Source: Magnolia sinica
Lineage: Eukaryota; Streptophyta; Magnoliopsida; Magnoliales; Magnoliaceae
Reading direction: 5' to 3'
Assembly: GCF_029962835.1 (NCBI RefSeq)
Contig: NC_080589.1
Coordinates: forward strand, 17,567,586 to 17,631,585
Length of the DNA stretch: 64,000 bases
Position numbers and translations under genes: made by a program
The notes under the pieces: model-generated
What the model saw: only the letters and a program-made list of their open reading frames with translations
The model's database searches: none
What the model was told of the DNA's origin: nothing
Part shown: in pieces, positions 24,101-38,753 of the stretch
Numbering within the stretch: the first letter of the stretch is position 1
Layout of the letters: each line of letters starts with the position of its first letter

Positions 24101-27100
24101 GTGCTTATCATAAGTTTGATTATTGATATTGCCACTTCTAGCCATTGCATCATATCAGCATCTGTAAGGATAAGTCATTTTTTAAACTGGAAATTCTAAG
24201 ACTCCTCTAATTCTTCCTTGCATTATTAGTAAAGCAATTAATATAATGCTTCTATTGGATGTTCTGCTGATGGAATGCCTTCACGATATTGACTGCAGAG
24301 ACTGTAAGGGAGCTATATCTGAAAATGCTTCAATCGGTTGAAGCTGAAACCATGCCTCCAAATGCTTGGCTGTGGTCACTAGTTCAAAACTGTGCAAATC
24401 GAGAGGACATAGAGCTTCTATTCCAAATATTGCAGAACCTTCGAAGATTTGTTAGTTATTCTGACGGTTCAATAAGTTCACCTGCTGTTTCCTTTCTTGG
24501 TTTTCTGTTTGCGTAATGTTTTTGCACCATGGATGTTGCTTTAATTTGGAATAAGAACCACCATTATTTAACAGCTTAAATTGTGTTCTGTCTTTTGTCT
24601 GCAGAGGCTAGCGAACCTTCGCATCCATTCGAATTTTAATTCTCATCTTTGTCTAAGAATTGCGGAGGCATGTGCTCGTGCCGGTGCCCTTGACTATGGT
24701 ATGTTTTTAAAATTTTCAAGTGAACTATTTGTAATCATTACTTTCTCCACACAATAACTATTTCATGATTTAATAATTATCTTAGGCAAAGCATATATAT
24801 ATATATAGACACACGCGTGCATGGGAAGCTATGGGGCTAGAAATCAGGCCACACCACAGACAACTGTTGAGAGTAGACGCCCGCCCATTGAAACTTTCCT
24901 AATTGTATACAGGGCCGAGTGAGATGTCGTCTTGACATCCAGCCCATCCATTGTGTGTGTCTCACTTGGATGAGGGGTCACACCAAATTTAAGGCCATTC
25001 TCAGGTGGGCCCCACCAAGTGTTTTTATATATTTTAGGCATGATTTCAGATGGTATGGCCCACCTGAGTTCCGGATACGACTGATTTTTAGCACATCCCA
25101 TAACCTAAAGGGGACCTATGAAATGCACAGCGTGGATGTCCATTACACATAATGGTGGCGCCCATAGAAGTTGACCTCATGGGAAGTTCCCATGAAGTTG
25201 ACCCCACAAAACACACACAAAGGGAGGGAGGGATCTTTTCCAGGTTGATTTTAGATTAGAAATGGCACCAGTTAGATAAGAAATTAGTAAAAGAATTCAA
25301 TGACTAATCACCAATCAAAAGAAAATGAATCATTAATACTAACTACATATGCGGCATGATTCTGACCTCAAGCATGAAAGATGTTTCTCAGGAGAGGTGT
25401 CTATATGGGCGTAGCTAGATTTATTTATTCATTTGTTTGTTTGTTCCTGAAAGATGAGAAACTTTATTGAGAAGAACAAAGGCGAAAAAGGCAAAACTAC
25501 AAGGAAGAAAAGGAAAAGGAGAAAAGAAAAAAGCGAAACAAAGAGAAGGAATAGGAAGAAAAGAAACAAAAAAATAAAAAATATAGAGACCCTCCCCCAG
25601 ACCAATGTTTTAAATATCGACGATATTGGTCGATATATCCCACGATATATCTTGTATCCCACTTGTGCGATACGAACCGCACTGGTAATGCCGATATATC
25701 CCACTCGTTCGATTTGGGAAACACACTGGTAATGCTGATATATCCCACGATATATCTTGTATCCCACTTGAAATTTGAGTGTAGTTGGTCCGATTTGGGA
25801 AATTTTCAAAATTTTCCCAATTTCTCCCAAATTGCTTGCAATGTTGCACACCAAACATGAAATCAAGTATGTATGAGGGCTGATCTACTGATTTGTCAAG
25901 TCCCTGTCAATTTTCGAAAAGTAAAAATCATTTTTAATTAAAAATTAACAAAAAAAAATTATTAAAATATTAATTTTATTTTTGAAATTCCCTTTAACAA
26001 GATGTCAATTGAGGTTAATTTCGAAGTATTTGTGAGTGCTTGATGAAATGATCATCACATACACTCTTTAAGTGTTATGCATTCAATTTCAATATAGTTG
26101 CATTAGTTTAATCAGACAACGCATAGCTTAGGACCCTATACAAAGGAAACCTATTATGTGCACTTCTTTTATGAGATGTTATGATTTAAAAGTGTGTATT
26201 AAGGTCTTTTTTTAACAATACCTGAAGTTTCATTGAAAATTCAACCATTTTCCCATTGTTTCCCCATGTTTCCCAAAAAGTGTGATAAATTACCCAATAC
26301 AAACGATATATCCCGTGCGATAACCGATATGTATCTGTATCCCATAGACACGATACATAATGCAATACCAATATTTCGAACACTGCCCTAGACAAAACAG
26401 AAGCTCTTAAGGCGCCCAATTTCTATACCACTCAGACTTCTAAAGCACTAGTTATTTCTCTCAGCCCACACCGCCCAAAGAACAATGAAGAGTATAATCT
26501 GCCATTTTCTTTTCCCAAGCAAGAAGGCATGGACCAAGAGATGCCCGCTAGACGAAGGACACTCCACCACAGGTCAGAAGTGAACTGGCAGTGGATGAGG
26601 AGATGGTCCACCGTTTCTTCATTTTGGTAACATAGAAGACACACATTAGGCAGGACCATTCCTCCCTTTATCAGATTGTCAATTGTTAAAATTCTGTTCC
26701 TTCCTGCAAGCCAACCAAACACCGCCACCTTTGGAAGAAGGCATATTCGTTTGTTTGTTATGTTGGTCTTTGGAGTACAACTGCATTTGATTGTAGGATA
26801 GATATTTCAATCAAGAAGGGTTGGAACTTGGGATTACCATTTGCAACCTCCAATTATACTTCTTTACTGTCAGAAATCAAAGTTGTCTTGCAATGTTACT
26901 TTGTCTCATATAAAGTGTCACAGGTTCCTTTTTCTCCCAATAAATTTCTGATATGATTAGCTATTTAAATCGGGCCTGGAATACGTTCTGATATGATTCT
27001 AGCTTCTATTCTGTGTATGCAGGGAAGAGAGCACTGTGGCAACATAATGTTTATGGATTAACTCCTAGCATTGGCTCCGCTCATTATTTACTTGTAATTA

Positions 27101-27619
27101 ATGATTTTTTGTACCTTTATGAATTCAGTTACACAAACAAACATATATTCATTTGAGTGTGCTTTTCTTATTCTCTGGTATTGCTCATATCCAGTGTTGT
27201 GGTTGTGCAGTTACATGCCAAAGAACACAATAACACTAAGCTTATGGTGGGAATCATGAAACTCCTGAAAAGGAACTCATTGCCACTACAACCCGGTACA
27301 GCGGACATAGTTTTCAGGTATCATTTTTGCAATGACTACTTTGTGCTTCTATTCTGCTTAGAGCTCTGTTCTGGAAAACCTGCAACAATTTTGTGTCTTA
27401 AGGAAAATCTTTTTGCTGAATCTTGGCTGAAAGTTGAAACTCTGATTTAGGGGTTTGTTTCTTCTGCTCCTTTCTGGAAAGGAAAACGGTTAGGGTTGTC
27501 GATTGTGTGCCTGAACTTGCAGGTAACCGACGGTCCTGACCCGATTTTAACTGGATCTGAGTCCACCATTTTGGACCTTGTTAAAACTGGGTCTAGTTGG
27601 GTTTGGGTTGGGTCCACCA

Positions 27620-27651
<32 letters not shown>

Positions 27652-27695
27652 CACACACACACATACATATATCCACGCATGTATATATATGTGTG

Positions 27696-27727
<32 letters not shown>

Positions 27728-30700
27728 TATAATATATATATATTCTTGCAATGCAGGAGGTTTGCTAAGCCACACACATGTCAGAGAGCCTGTTTACACA
27801 CCAGCATGTGTCAAAAGTGGCACATGTATGTGCAATTTAATCCATTCATCAGGTGGGCCTGACCATCTTAATGCCCTTATTTGACCGAAACATTTGAAAC
27901 CAAGGTACAAAGACCTGATGGGTACCCGAGCCCTATTGGATCTAGGTTTCGGTCCTAAAAAAAAGTGACCCAGACGGAGCAAGACCGAAACCTGATCATC
28001 CATGGTTTACGGGTACTCTAGGACCCGACCTGACTCAACCCGTTGACAGCCCTACATTTAGTTATGAATTCTTGTTAATGTCTCCCACTTAGCCGTAGAG
28101 GCTGTGTGCACATTCTTGTGAGTTGTGACAAGGCTTTCTAACCAAATTTGAATTATCGAATTGTGATTAGTCCCCATCCTGAGGTTTTACTCTCAGTATT
28201 AGTTCTACCCTTCATCAGTAATGCAACATCCATGCATATAATGCATCCTTTCATAAGGATTCTCCTCCTATTTAAGGATTTGACCTTTATGACCATTTAC
28301 CTGCCATGATTTTTTTACTTCCATTGTTGGATTGACAGATCATGACTTATAAAAGTGTGAGCAATTGAGCATCTCAAATAATTTTTTAAGTCCATTTAAG
28401 CTCACATGCTTTTGGAAAATCTCAATAGATACAACCTTGTTTAGAGGGTTTTCTTACTGTATACACTGATTGTAAATGATTAATACTCACATCATTCTTT
28501 ACACTTCATCTCAAATGCAGCAATACTAAATATCAATGTGTTTTCCCATTTAGTTATGTGCTTCCTGTTAGTTAAGGAAATCACAACATATGTGAACTGG
28601 CCTGTGTATCTTAAAAAAAATAATAAATAAATAAATAAGAAAAAAAAGAGAGAGAAGAGAACTGGCCTGTGTGCAATGCCAAGCTTCGAGTCATCTATGA
28701 AGTGCTTTATCTAGACGACATGTGTAGTTGCTACACTATAAGCGATGTATACTGCTGCTTTTTTACCCGGGCAACACAACCCTATCCCTTGAACAAGAAA
28801 TATCAAGTCCTCCTAAGAGGAAAACATGTGCTAAAGTGTGCTTATATCAAGTCCTCCTAAGAGGAAAACATGTGCTAAAGTGTGCTTATCATTGTCAAGG
28901 TTTTTTGCTAAATCCACAACAGAGTATCCTTGAACGTACTAGCTTATCCACCTGAAAACACAAGTTATAATTTCTGTGATGTCATGCAACCAGAGCTGAG
29001 AATTGAAGTCAAGATTTTTTTTTTTCAATTTAAACAGTTCATGAATGTACCTTTTGTCCCCTTCAATTTTCCAATACAAGCAGCACATAGTGTGAATGCT
29101 TTTAATGCTCCAATCTCTCCAAAACAAATTCATACACAAGGTATAGGAAGCAAGAATTAGAAGAAATAGATATATCAAGGATATGAAAAGATTATATCGT
29201 ATGGAGTCTCCATCATAAAATAGATATTAAGGCTGCAGCTTGTAGGTTATATCTGGTAGTTTATATTCTTCACGAATCTACAATATTCTAGTTGTTTCAA
29301 TATATTTATAGTTCCAGATGTTGTATTTACTATGGATTCTGGTTTCAATTTTGGGTTAACATGCTGCAGCATTTGTTACAATGCGGATAATTGGGATTCA
29401 ATCTCAAAGTATGCAAAGAAATTTATCAAGGAGGGAGTGAAACTGCATCGAACTGCATTTGACATATGGATGGAGTTTGCTGCCAAAATAGGTAATGTTA
29501 CTCTTCTTTTTTATTACCTTAGAAAAGAGTGAAACCTTTGCAAAAGGGGATTGGACTAGGTGCAGCCCAGCCCCAACACGGCACGGCCCTGACCGTAGGG
29601 CCCACCTTGATGTACTTATTGTATGTCCACACCGTCCATCCATTTTGCCAGGTCATTTTAGGGCATGAACCCAAAAATGAAGCATGTCCAAATCTCTTGT
29701 GGACCACACCATAGGAAACGATGGTGATTGAATGCCCACCATTAAAAACCTCCTAGGCATTGTAATGCTTATTTTCCATCTAACCTGTTGATAAGGTCAC
29801 ATAGACCTGGATGAAGGAAAAAAACTTTAAAAACTTCCTAGGCAATGTAATGTTTATTTTCCATCCAACTTGTTGATAAGGTCACACAAACCTAGATGAA
29901 GGGAAAAAAACACATATCAGTTTGATCCAAAACTTTGTGGCCCATGGGAAGTTTTTAATGGTCAATCACCACTGTTTCATGTGGTGTGGTCCACCTGAGA
30001 TTTGTATATGATTCATTTTTGGGCTCATGCCCTAAAATGAGCTGGAAAAACAGATGGTCAGCATGGATATACAATGCATACATCAAGGTGGGCCCCATGG
30101 TCAGGGCCACACCTAATTTACTTCCAGCAAAAGTTAATCTTAAGCATATTTGGAACATGTGAATATTCACTTTAAAGGGGTACACATGCAAGCTTAAATT
30201 ATCACCAAAGTCAATGGGAACTTAAAGTTCTTTACCATTAGTCTCGAAACTTCGAATGCTAAGAGATTTTGGGAAAAAGGCAATGTGGAGGGGAAAGTCA
30301 AGGGTAACCTGGTTGAAGAGGGTGATAGGAATAATCCCTTTGTCATAAGATTGTGAATGGTAGATGGAGGAGGAAGTAGATTCATAAGTGGTTGTTTGGC
30401 TCCCTAGAATCTTAAAAGGGGTTGTGAGTTTGTTTCCGGGGAAATAGATTCTCCATGAAGAGTTTTTGTTTATGGTATTTGGGTAGTGGGATGGCTATTC
30501 TCAATAATTCAGTATGTGTGTTTGGATTACTGGGAATGGATTCGGGATCCATCTGTCGAGGAAAAACACTTCTACCTTGGTTGAATCTTTTGGATGTAAG
30601 GTAGGATCTTCCCCACTTCTTATCTTGGAATGCCTCTGTGTGTGGGGAAGCCTGTGCTGCATCTTTGGGACAGTGTCATTGAAAGGATTGGGAGAAAGCT

Positions 30701-33700
30701 TTCCCCCGGAAGAGTAAGCTCCTCTCGTTGGGCAGTTGTATAACCCTCATTAAAGCTTCTTTATTGAACATGCCCTGTATTTCATGTCCTTATTCGGTGT
30801 CTCAGATTTGTTATTCTTAAGCTGAGGAGGGATTTTCTGTGTCAAGGAGGGTCCTCTAGCAAGGAATGGGAGATGCTTCAACAATATTGGGAATGATGCT
30901 TTTTTGGTCATCACTTAGGTGAAATCTTTTGTAGCCAATTGGGCCTCTTGTTTTGCTTCTTTGAAAGATAGTGTCTTGCGATTTGCTCGATCGGGTTGTA
31001 AACTTTCGGGCACCATCTCGGCACCTCTTCAATAATACTTCCTTTATCTTTCAATATAAATATGTATGTATGTGCGTGTGTGTGTGCAGGTGTGTTTGTC
31101 TCTTCTTCTTCTTCTTCTTCTTTTTTTTTCCAGTTTCTTTGATCGAAATGTTTCTAGATTGGCATGGATGTGGAGTCGGGAGTTCTTTGGAGGTTGTCTT
31201 TGTTGGCTGGGCTTCTTTGAAAAGTTCCTGTTGATAGCTTCCCCATTGATGTATAGGGCTGTTGTTTTATGTTTTGTTTTCACTGCTGAGAGTTTCTAAT
31301 AAAATTTCATCAATTTTTTTCCCAAAAATAAAAGAAAAAAGAGTTTGAATCTATAATTAAGAGACAGGTATTCGATCGCAAAATGTGCTCGTTAGATGGG
31401 AATTTCTGTGTGGGCTAGTGTACTGTTATTCTGGAGTCATTTGTGACAGGCGTACTGTTTTATTTATTTTCTGCCTCATCATGATGAGGAAAAATGACTC
31501 TTTTATGTGAGTTTTTTTAAATCAATTTATTTATCTGAGTGCTGTTGATTATGGTGTTCAACTATTTTCTTTTCATGCAAGGAAGTGTTTTACCTTTTCT
31601 ACAGGAGATGCTCAATCTATATGGAAAATTGAAGAGCTGAGGTCAAAGTCTGTGAAGCAGCACACTCTTGCCACTGGGTTTTCTTGTGCCAAGGTGACTT
31701 TCTTCTCAGTCCCTTATCAAAAAAATCATGACTTGAATCAACTTGAGCTCAGTCCTTCATCAAGTTGCGGTCAAGTTTCAAGTTCTAAACCTCATGAAGA
31801 AATGCAAATGATGATTTAGTAATAAAAAAATTATGTATTTTTTCAGATGATATTTTTATTTGTCAGATTTGAGAGTTTAAATTGATCACTTCGATTCATA
31901 ATGATAAGATTTTTGTACCTGTAAATGTCATTTTTTGTCTTCATTGGATAGCTCAGTGATACTGATAACACTGGTAGCGATACCGATAACGCTGATAGTA
32001 TAAAAAATTCCAAGTATTAGCAATGTATTGCTAAGTATCGCCAATGTATCAATATCGCTAATGTAATCGTCAATATCTTCAACTACGTAAAATCAAGGTG
32101 TCGCTTGTATTGCCAATGCATCAATATTGCCAATGTATCTCTAATATTTTGGACAATGTAAATTCTAAGTAATGCTTGTATCATAAGTGTATCAACGATA
32201 TTTCAATAATATCGCCAATGTATTAATATCACTAAAATTTTGTTTATTAGAATAAAATTTATTTAAAAAAATTTTCATGGGCACATGATTGTATGTAGTG
32301 TTCAGTTTATCATTGATAATATTGATAATATCTTGATATTATCGATATCGCAACATGCGCGATATTGAGATCACAATCTTTCGGTTCCTTTCCAGTTGTT
32401 GATGATTTATTGGTGAAATATCATGTGTTGTTAATATTTTGCAATATCGATGGATGTTTGAATGGAAGGTTGGATGGTTAAATAGGTCGAATAGGAAGGT
32501 TTGATTGATTTCTTACAACACATGCTTTTAAGGCCCCATTAAATGGAAACTTGTTATGTATGCATTCTTTTTATAATTATTTATTTATTTATTTATTTCT
32601 AAATATGAAAATATGTACATTTTAACATCTCTTGAAGTTTTGCTGAAAATTCCACAAATTTTCCAATATTTCCCTACATTTTTGGTTATCAACGATATTA
32701 TCGGCGATATCGATATTGTTTCCGTATCCCTGGCTAGCAAAACCTATAGGGATACTAATACTTCAAACACTGTATGCATGTGACTATGCTAAGACCAATA
32801 GAAATCTATCTAGACAAGCATGGAAGATTTGAGACGAGAACAAAGTAAATATCCACAAAAATTATCACTATTATTGGGCCATCTTCAACAACTAGAGAAA
32901 TGCATTAAAGTCTGGTTGTTTTTGAACTACAGGTACTCATTCGAGACCCACTAGGGATGCATCTCTATTTGGCCCTAGGAAGTTTTTAACTGCGGGCGCG
33001 CAATCACCACTGTCTTCTTGTGGTGTGGTCCACCTGAGATTTGGATCCGCCTCATTTTTAGGACTACGCCCTAAAATGATCTGGCAAAACAGATGGATGG
33101 TGTGGATATACAAAACATACATTGAGGTGGGCCCCATGGCTAGGGCCTCACGGCCCTCACCCACTAAGCTATTACCCTTGCCTCGCCTAATCTGCAGATT
33201 TCAGACTTGTTTTTGTGCATGAGTTCCCATGGGAAAACATGGCAAGATCCATGCCAGTCATTCAATTTGCCACACCATTTATGCACCGTGAAAAAAAAAA
33301 AGAGGTCCATTGGATTGTCCTGAGCACTCGATGTGAAGAAAAAGAATGAGGGCTTGCCTCATTGTGCTAACCCATAAATGGTGATGGCTTGCTGGGTGAG
33401 TGGTTTGGATCTTACTATTTGCTACTTGTCCTTGTGGTAATTGGTTTGAGAGGTTTGGAAGGGGAAGGAAGAAGAGTGGAGAAGGGAAGAAGAAGAGAGA
33501 AGATAGTTTTGTGAGAGAAGTCCTTTTTGTGTGTTAGAACATTTTGCTCTAACACACACTTTTATTATATTACTAGAGAACACCTTTGCATACTCCTGAA
33601 GAGCACAAAAGACTCTGTTCACAACACACCCACACACTAACATTACACAAGTACATTGCATTATCTTTCTATACTCCTCAAGTTAGAGCATAGATGTCAA

Positions 33701-36700
33701 TCATGCCCGACTTACTAGTAATGCGGAGAAGAGCATCTCAAGTGAGAGAATTGGTGAGGACATCAACTAGTTGTTCCCCAGAGTAAACGAGGGAAGTTGT
33801 AATCTCCTTGTTAGCTACCTTCTCTCAAATAAAGTGACAATCAATCTCAATGTGCTTCATGCGCTCATGAAGCACCGAATTGCTAGCAATGTGAATGACA
33901 ACTTGATTATCATAGTACAAAGGAATGGGATTGGAAGGATTATAGCCAAGTTCTTGTATGAGGGTTTAAAGCCAAACAAGTTCACATGTTGCATGGGTCA
34001 TTGCGTTATACTCAGCTTTGGCAAAAGAGCATGCAACAATAAACTACTTCTTACTTTTCCAGGTAACAAGATTGCCACCGACAAACGTACAGTATCCAGA
34101 GGTGGACCATTGATCATGTAAACTTTTAGCACAGTCAACATCGGAATAACTCGAAAGATGAAGATGACCGTGTTGCTGAAAAAACAAACCTTTGCCCGAT
34201 GCGGACTTAAGATACCGAAGGATACGATACACAACCGTCAGATGCGTGGTACGAGGAGTATGCATGAATTGACTAACAACGTCCACAGCATAAGAAAAAT
34301 CCGATCGAGTAACAGAGATAAATAAGTCAACCAACCACCCAACAATACATCCCTAGATCAAAGAGGGGAGCACCATCATCAGGATTGAGTTTCATAGTAG
34401 TATCCATAGACGTAGTGGTAGGCTTGCATCCTAGCTTCACTATCTCTGAGAACAAATCAAGGGCATATTTTTCCTCTGATAGCACCACTCCAGACTTCAA
34501 TCGAGCAGCTTCAATGCCTAAGAAATACTAAATAGCTCGTCGGTCTTTGATCTCAAATCGAGTTTTGAGGAAGGATTTAACAACCCTCATTCCCTCAATA
34601 TCATCTCCAGACAACGCAATGTCATTCACATAGACAATTAACACCAGAACTCCTGTAGGTCGACAACAAATGAATAGAGAATGATTGGTTTGGCTGCGAA
34701 TAAATCCATAGTCCAGAAGAGCACAACTAAACTTATCAAACCAGGCACGTGGAGATTGTTCGAGACCATAAATTGATTTTTTTCAGGCGACACATAAGGG
34801 GTGAATCATGAGAACTAAGAGGCATGGAAAAACCCGTGGGTTGATCTATATAGACCTCCTCAACAAGATCACCATGTAAGAAGGCATTTTTCACATTTAG
34901 TTGAAATAAAGGCCAAAACAAATTTATGGCCACCGAGATAACCAGACTAACAGAGTTAAGTTTTGCCACCGGGGAGAATATCTCAAAGTAGTCCACACTA
35001 TATGTTTGAGTAAAACCCATTTTAACCAATCGTGCCTTATAATGGTCGATGGAACCATTTGGGCGATACTTGATGGTGTAAACCCATCGGCATCCAATAG
35101 TTTGTTTTCCCTCAGGTAAGGAAACCAACTCCCATGTATTTTTCTTCTCTAGTGCCTATATTTCTTCCATCATAGCCTTAGTCCAGTTAAGGCTACTCAT
35201 GGCTTCCTTCAAACTGCGTGGATAGAAGATGACGATATGCAAGCTGCAAAAGATTGGAAAGTGAAAGATGGTGGTAGGAAACGAAATTACTAATGGGATG
35301 CTTTGTGCACGAGCGGGAAGGTTTGCATAAGGTGATGGGAAGATTGTCATGAGGTTGATAGTGAGAGTTTATACTTGAACTGCCAACGGGAGTAGATGAA
35401 GTGGTAGGAGGGTGATCAGTAGAAGTTTTAGTTCATCAATGATACATAAGAATAGGTTTTGGGACAAATGGGGGAGATACCATATCCTTATCTAGACATA
35501 AAACTAAAAGATGTATAGGGTTAGAATTAGATTGTATAAACTCACCTTGACTAACAAGTAGATGTTGCAGAGATCTCCTTTCATTTGAAAAGTATGGAAT
35601 CTCTTTAAAGAAGGTGACATATGTAGATACATACCTCTTACAAGTCAAAGGATCATAACACTTATACCCCTTCTGAGACTGAAAGTAATCTAAGAAAACA
35701 CGTTTTTTTTGGCTCAAGGACTTAACTAGTCATTATTCCCATTAAGAATATGAAGAAAGCATGTACACTCAAAAACTTTAGGGGGTAACGGAAACGGTTT
35801 GTCCCGTAAGTGTAAGATTTCAAATGAAGACTTGTGTGATAGTGTTTGGGATGGAATGTGATTATTTAGGAAAACAACAATTAGTAAAGAATCATCTCGG
35901 AATTGTTTTGGAAGATTCATGCCAAGTAGGGGGTACGAGTAACTTAAAGAAGGTGGCGGATCTTTCGCTCGACTATACCATTTTGTTGAGGGGTGCGTGG
36001 ACATGATGCACAGGACAAGATACCATGATCCTACAAGATAGACAAAAAAGCATTCGATATATACTTGCCCCCATTATCAGAATGTAAAACTTTGATGGGC
36101 CATTGAAATTGATTGGTCATTTCGTTGTAAAAAAACCTAAACATATCAAAAACTTCATTCTTGGATTTTAAAAGATAAACCTAAGTCATTCATGTGCAAT
36201 CATCAATAAATGTAGCAAAATATTTATATACAAAAAGAGAGGTAACAGGAGCAGGACCCTAAACATTTGAGTGGACCAACTTGAATGGTATGGGTTTCCT
36301 CTCAGATAAACTAGGAGGAAACACAACCTGATGATGTTTGGAGAACCCAAAAGTTTCACAGTTTAAAGATTTTGATACAGATATGGAAGAAAATAAAAGT
36401 TTCAACCTAAACAAAGATGGATGCCCTAAACAACAATACCATCGGGACCCTAACTCCTTTTCTAAGTACAAGGCACTAGACGTTATTGTAGGTGCATCAC
36501 CAAAAAATACTTTGTCTAGTGGTCCTAAAATACAATGAGAAGGAAAGAAGGTTACTAAACAATTCAAGGATTTTGCAAGAGAGCTGACAGATAATAGATT
36601 GAGGGGGACGCGGAATAATGCAAAACTGAGGACGGGTCCATAGTAGGAGTGTTTGATGGAACCAGATCCAGATGCAGGAGTTTGGTTTCCATCAGTAACA

Positions 36701-38702
36701 ATGACTAAGTGTGACTGGATGGAAGGTAAATAGGAGCTAAATAAATGAGGCTTACCAGTCATGTGTGAGGTAGCTCCAGAGTCAATAACCCTGGAAGTAA
36801 AAGGAGAGGCTACATGAAGGGTAATACCTGACTGGGTTGTAGAGGCTTTGGAAGTGTTAGGGACCTCACACACATGCAATCGTATCGGGGCATCATAGGC
36901 CTCACGAGACAAGAGAACGGAATCACCTGAGGTAGGCTTCTTTGCTACAATCGGCTCTGAAGAGGTAGACTTCTCTGTTGCAGTCGGCTCTGAAGTCTTC
37001 TCGAAACTAGTGGTGGCACTACCAGCCACTGACACAGCTAACCAAGGTGGGCGACCAACGAGATCCCAACAATGACCGATAGAGTGGTTAGTACCCCCAT
37101 AGTGAGTACAATAGCGAGAACCATCATGTCTACATCCTCGTCCACCATGGCCATGACTACCGCGCCCCCCATGATTAACGTCACAGCCCTTGCCTCAGGT
37201 ACTCAATCTAGAATCTTGTCCACGTCCTTGAGTACCCCATGTAGTGACCCTTTGACACATGGCATAGATAGCTGTTAGAGAGGGAAGATTGATGCAGGAC
37301 AATTAACTACTTGCTTTAAACGCTTAAACTGTTAAAGTATGGCGAATTAATCCCTTTATCTCATAGACCAAGCCCCACCTCATGGGTTAGGACCTCGGTC
37401 GAACCCCCTTCGTAGGCTCCAAATCACATAGGCCGCCCACCCCAAGTGTGTCCCCGCATCCCACGGGCTACCCCACTCGAGCCCGGTGTGAAATGTGCAT
37501 TAATCACCCCCGGTGAGGAGTCTCGAACACGAGACCTCATGGGTCCCAAATCACATGGGCCACCCACCCCAAGTGTGCCCCTGCATCCCACAGGCGAACC
37601 CACTCGAGTCCGATGTAAAATGCCCCTGCATTAAAGATGATCCATGATGATAATTTGTCTTCGAACAAAATGATACTCAGGGTTGAGCCCAGAAAGGAAC
37701 TACATAATTTTGGTATCTTTATGATGTAGTATGTTGTACCCTTAGTGGGAAGGGGATGATAGAGGTCCAAGTCATCCCACATACCTCGAAGCGTAGAGAA
37801 GTATTCCTTCAGAGATCTTGAATCTTGCTGAAATCTTCCAATGTGTGAGATCAATGTGAACATTCTTGATATATTATGAGCTTCTTAGTACATGTCATGA
37901 AGGGTGTCTTATATCTTTTTCGCTGAAGTTACAAATATGACAGAATTACTCACAATTGGTTCTATATTGTTAAGCAGCCAAACCATGACCTGAAAGTATG
38001 GTCCAAGACTTGAAATTTGCATCTATAGAATCCGGAGCTTTATCCAGTATATATATGAAAGTCTGTCTTTGCCCCCTTAAAAACAACTTTACAGATTGTG
38101 CCCACTTCAAATAGTTGTTACTATTCAACTTTACGGTTGTAGTTAACAAGGGATGCAATGCAGGACTGATGCATGAAATAAGTAACATGTGAGATCAAAT
38201 AGCTGAATTAAGATATTTAACAAAAAAAAAACACAAACATTGCTACAATCATCACAAATATTATGAAAATCAAAAGAAAACCATGCATAATCCTAGCCTA
38301 AGCTACCAATATTGTAACTTAAGATCATTAAATAAAAAGAAACTAGGATCTAATAAATGTAGGGACATCCAATTAGCATAGGTTATAGTCTATTTAAAAA
38401 TAGGAAACCTAATACAACCTGGGGTGAAAATTAGGGTTTGGTTAATTTGGGAAAGTAGGAAAATTGGGAATTTTAGGTTTAGGGTTAGGGTTTGGATTGT
38501 GGATGGGCATGGGAAAGTTAGGTTTGGGAGAAGACGGAGATTTGGGATGAGAGAATTAAGAATCTGAAGGAAATACCTGGATGGGGGAAAGAAAAGAGAA
38601 GACGGTGTGGGGATAGATGGAGATCCTGCACCTCCGTTGATGAAGATAAGTCTTGCACCAATTTTCATTCCAAATCGCATGAAGATGGGAGAAGAAAGCA
38701 AG

Positions 38703-38753
<51 letters not shown>

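Noticed and set aside
25454..25866. Open frames rich in Lys/Arg or Phe/Leu around 25.5 kb
   Set aside because: They translate the A/G-rich tail of an L1 and the GATATATCCC repeats of the hAT-type element.
27496..27884. His-Thr and Tyr-Ile repeat proteins
   Set aside because: CA and TA microsatellites read in several frames.
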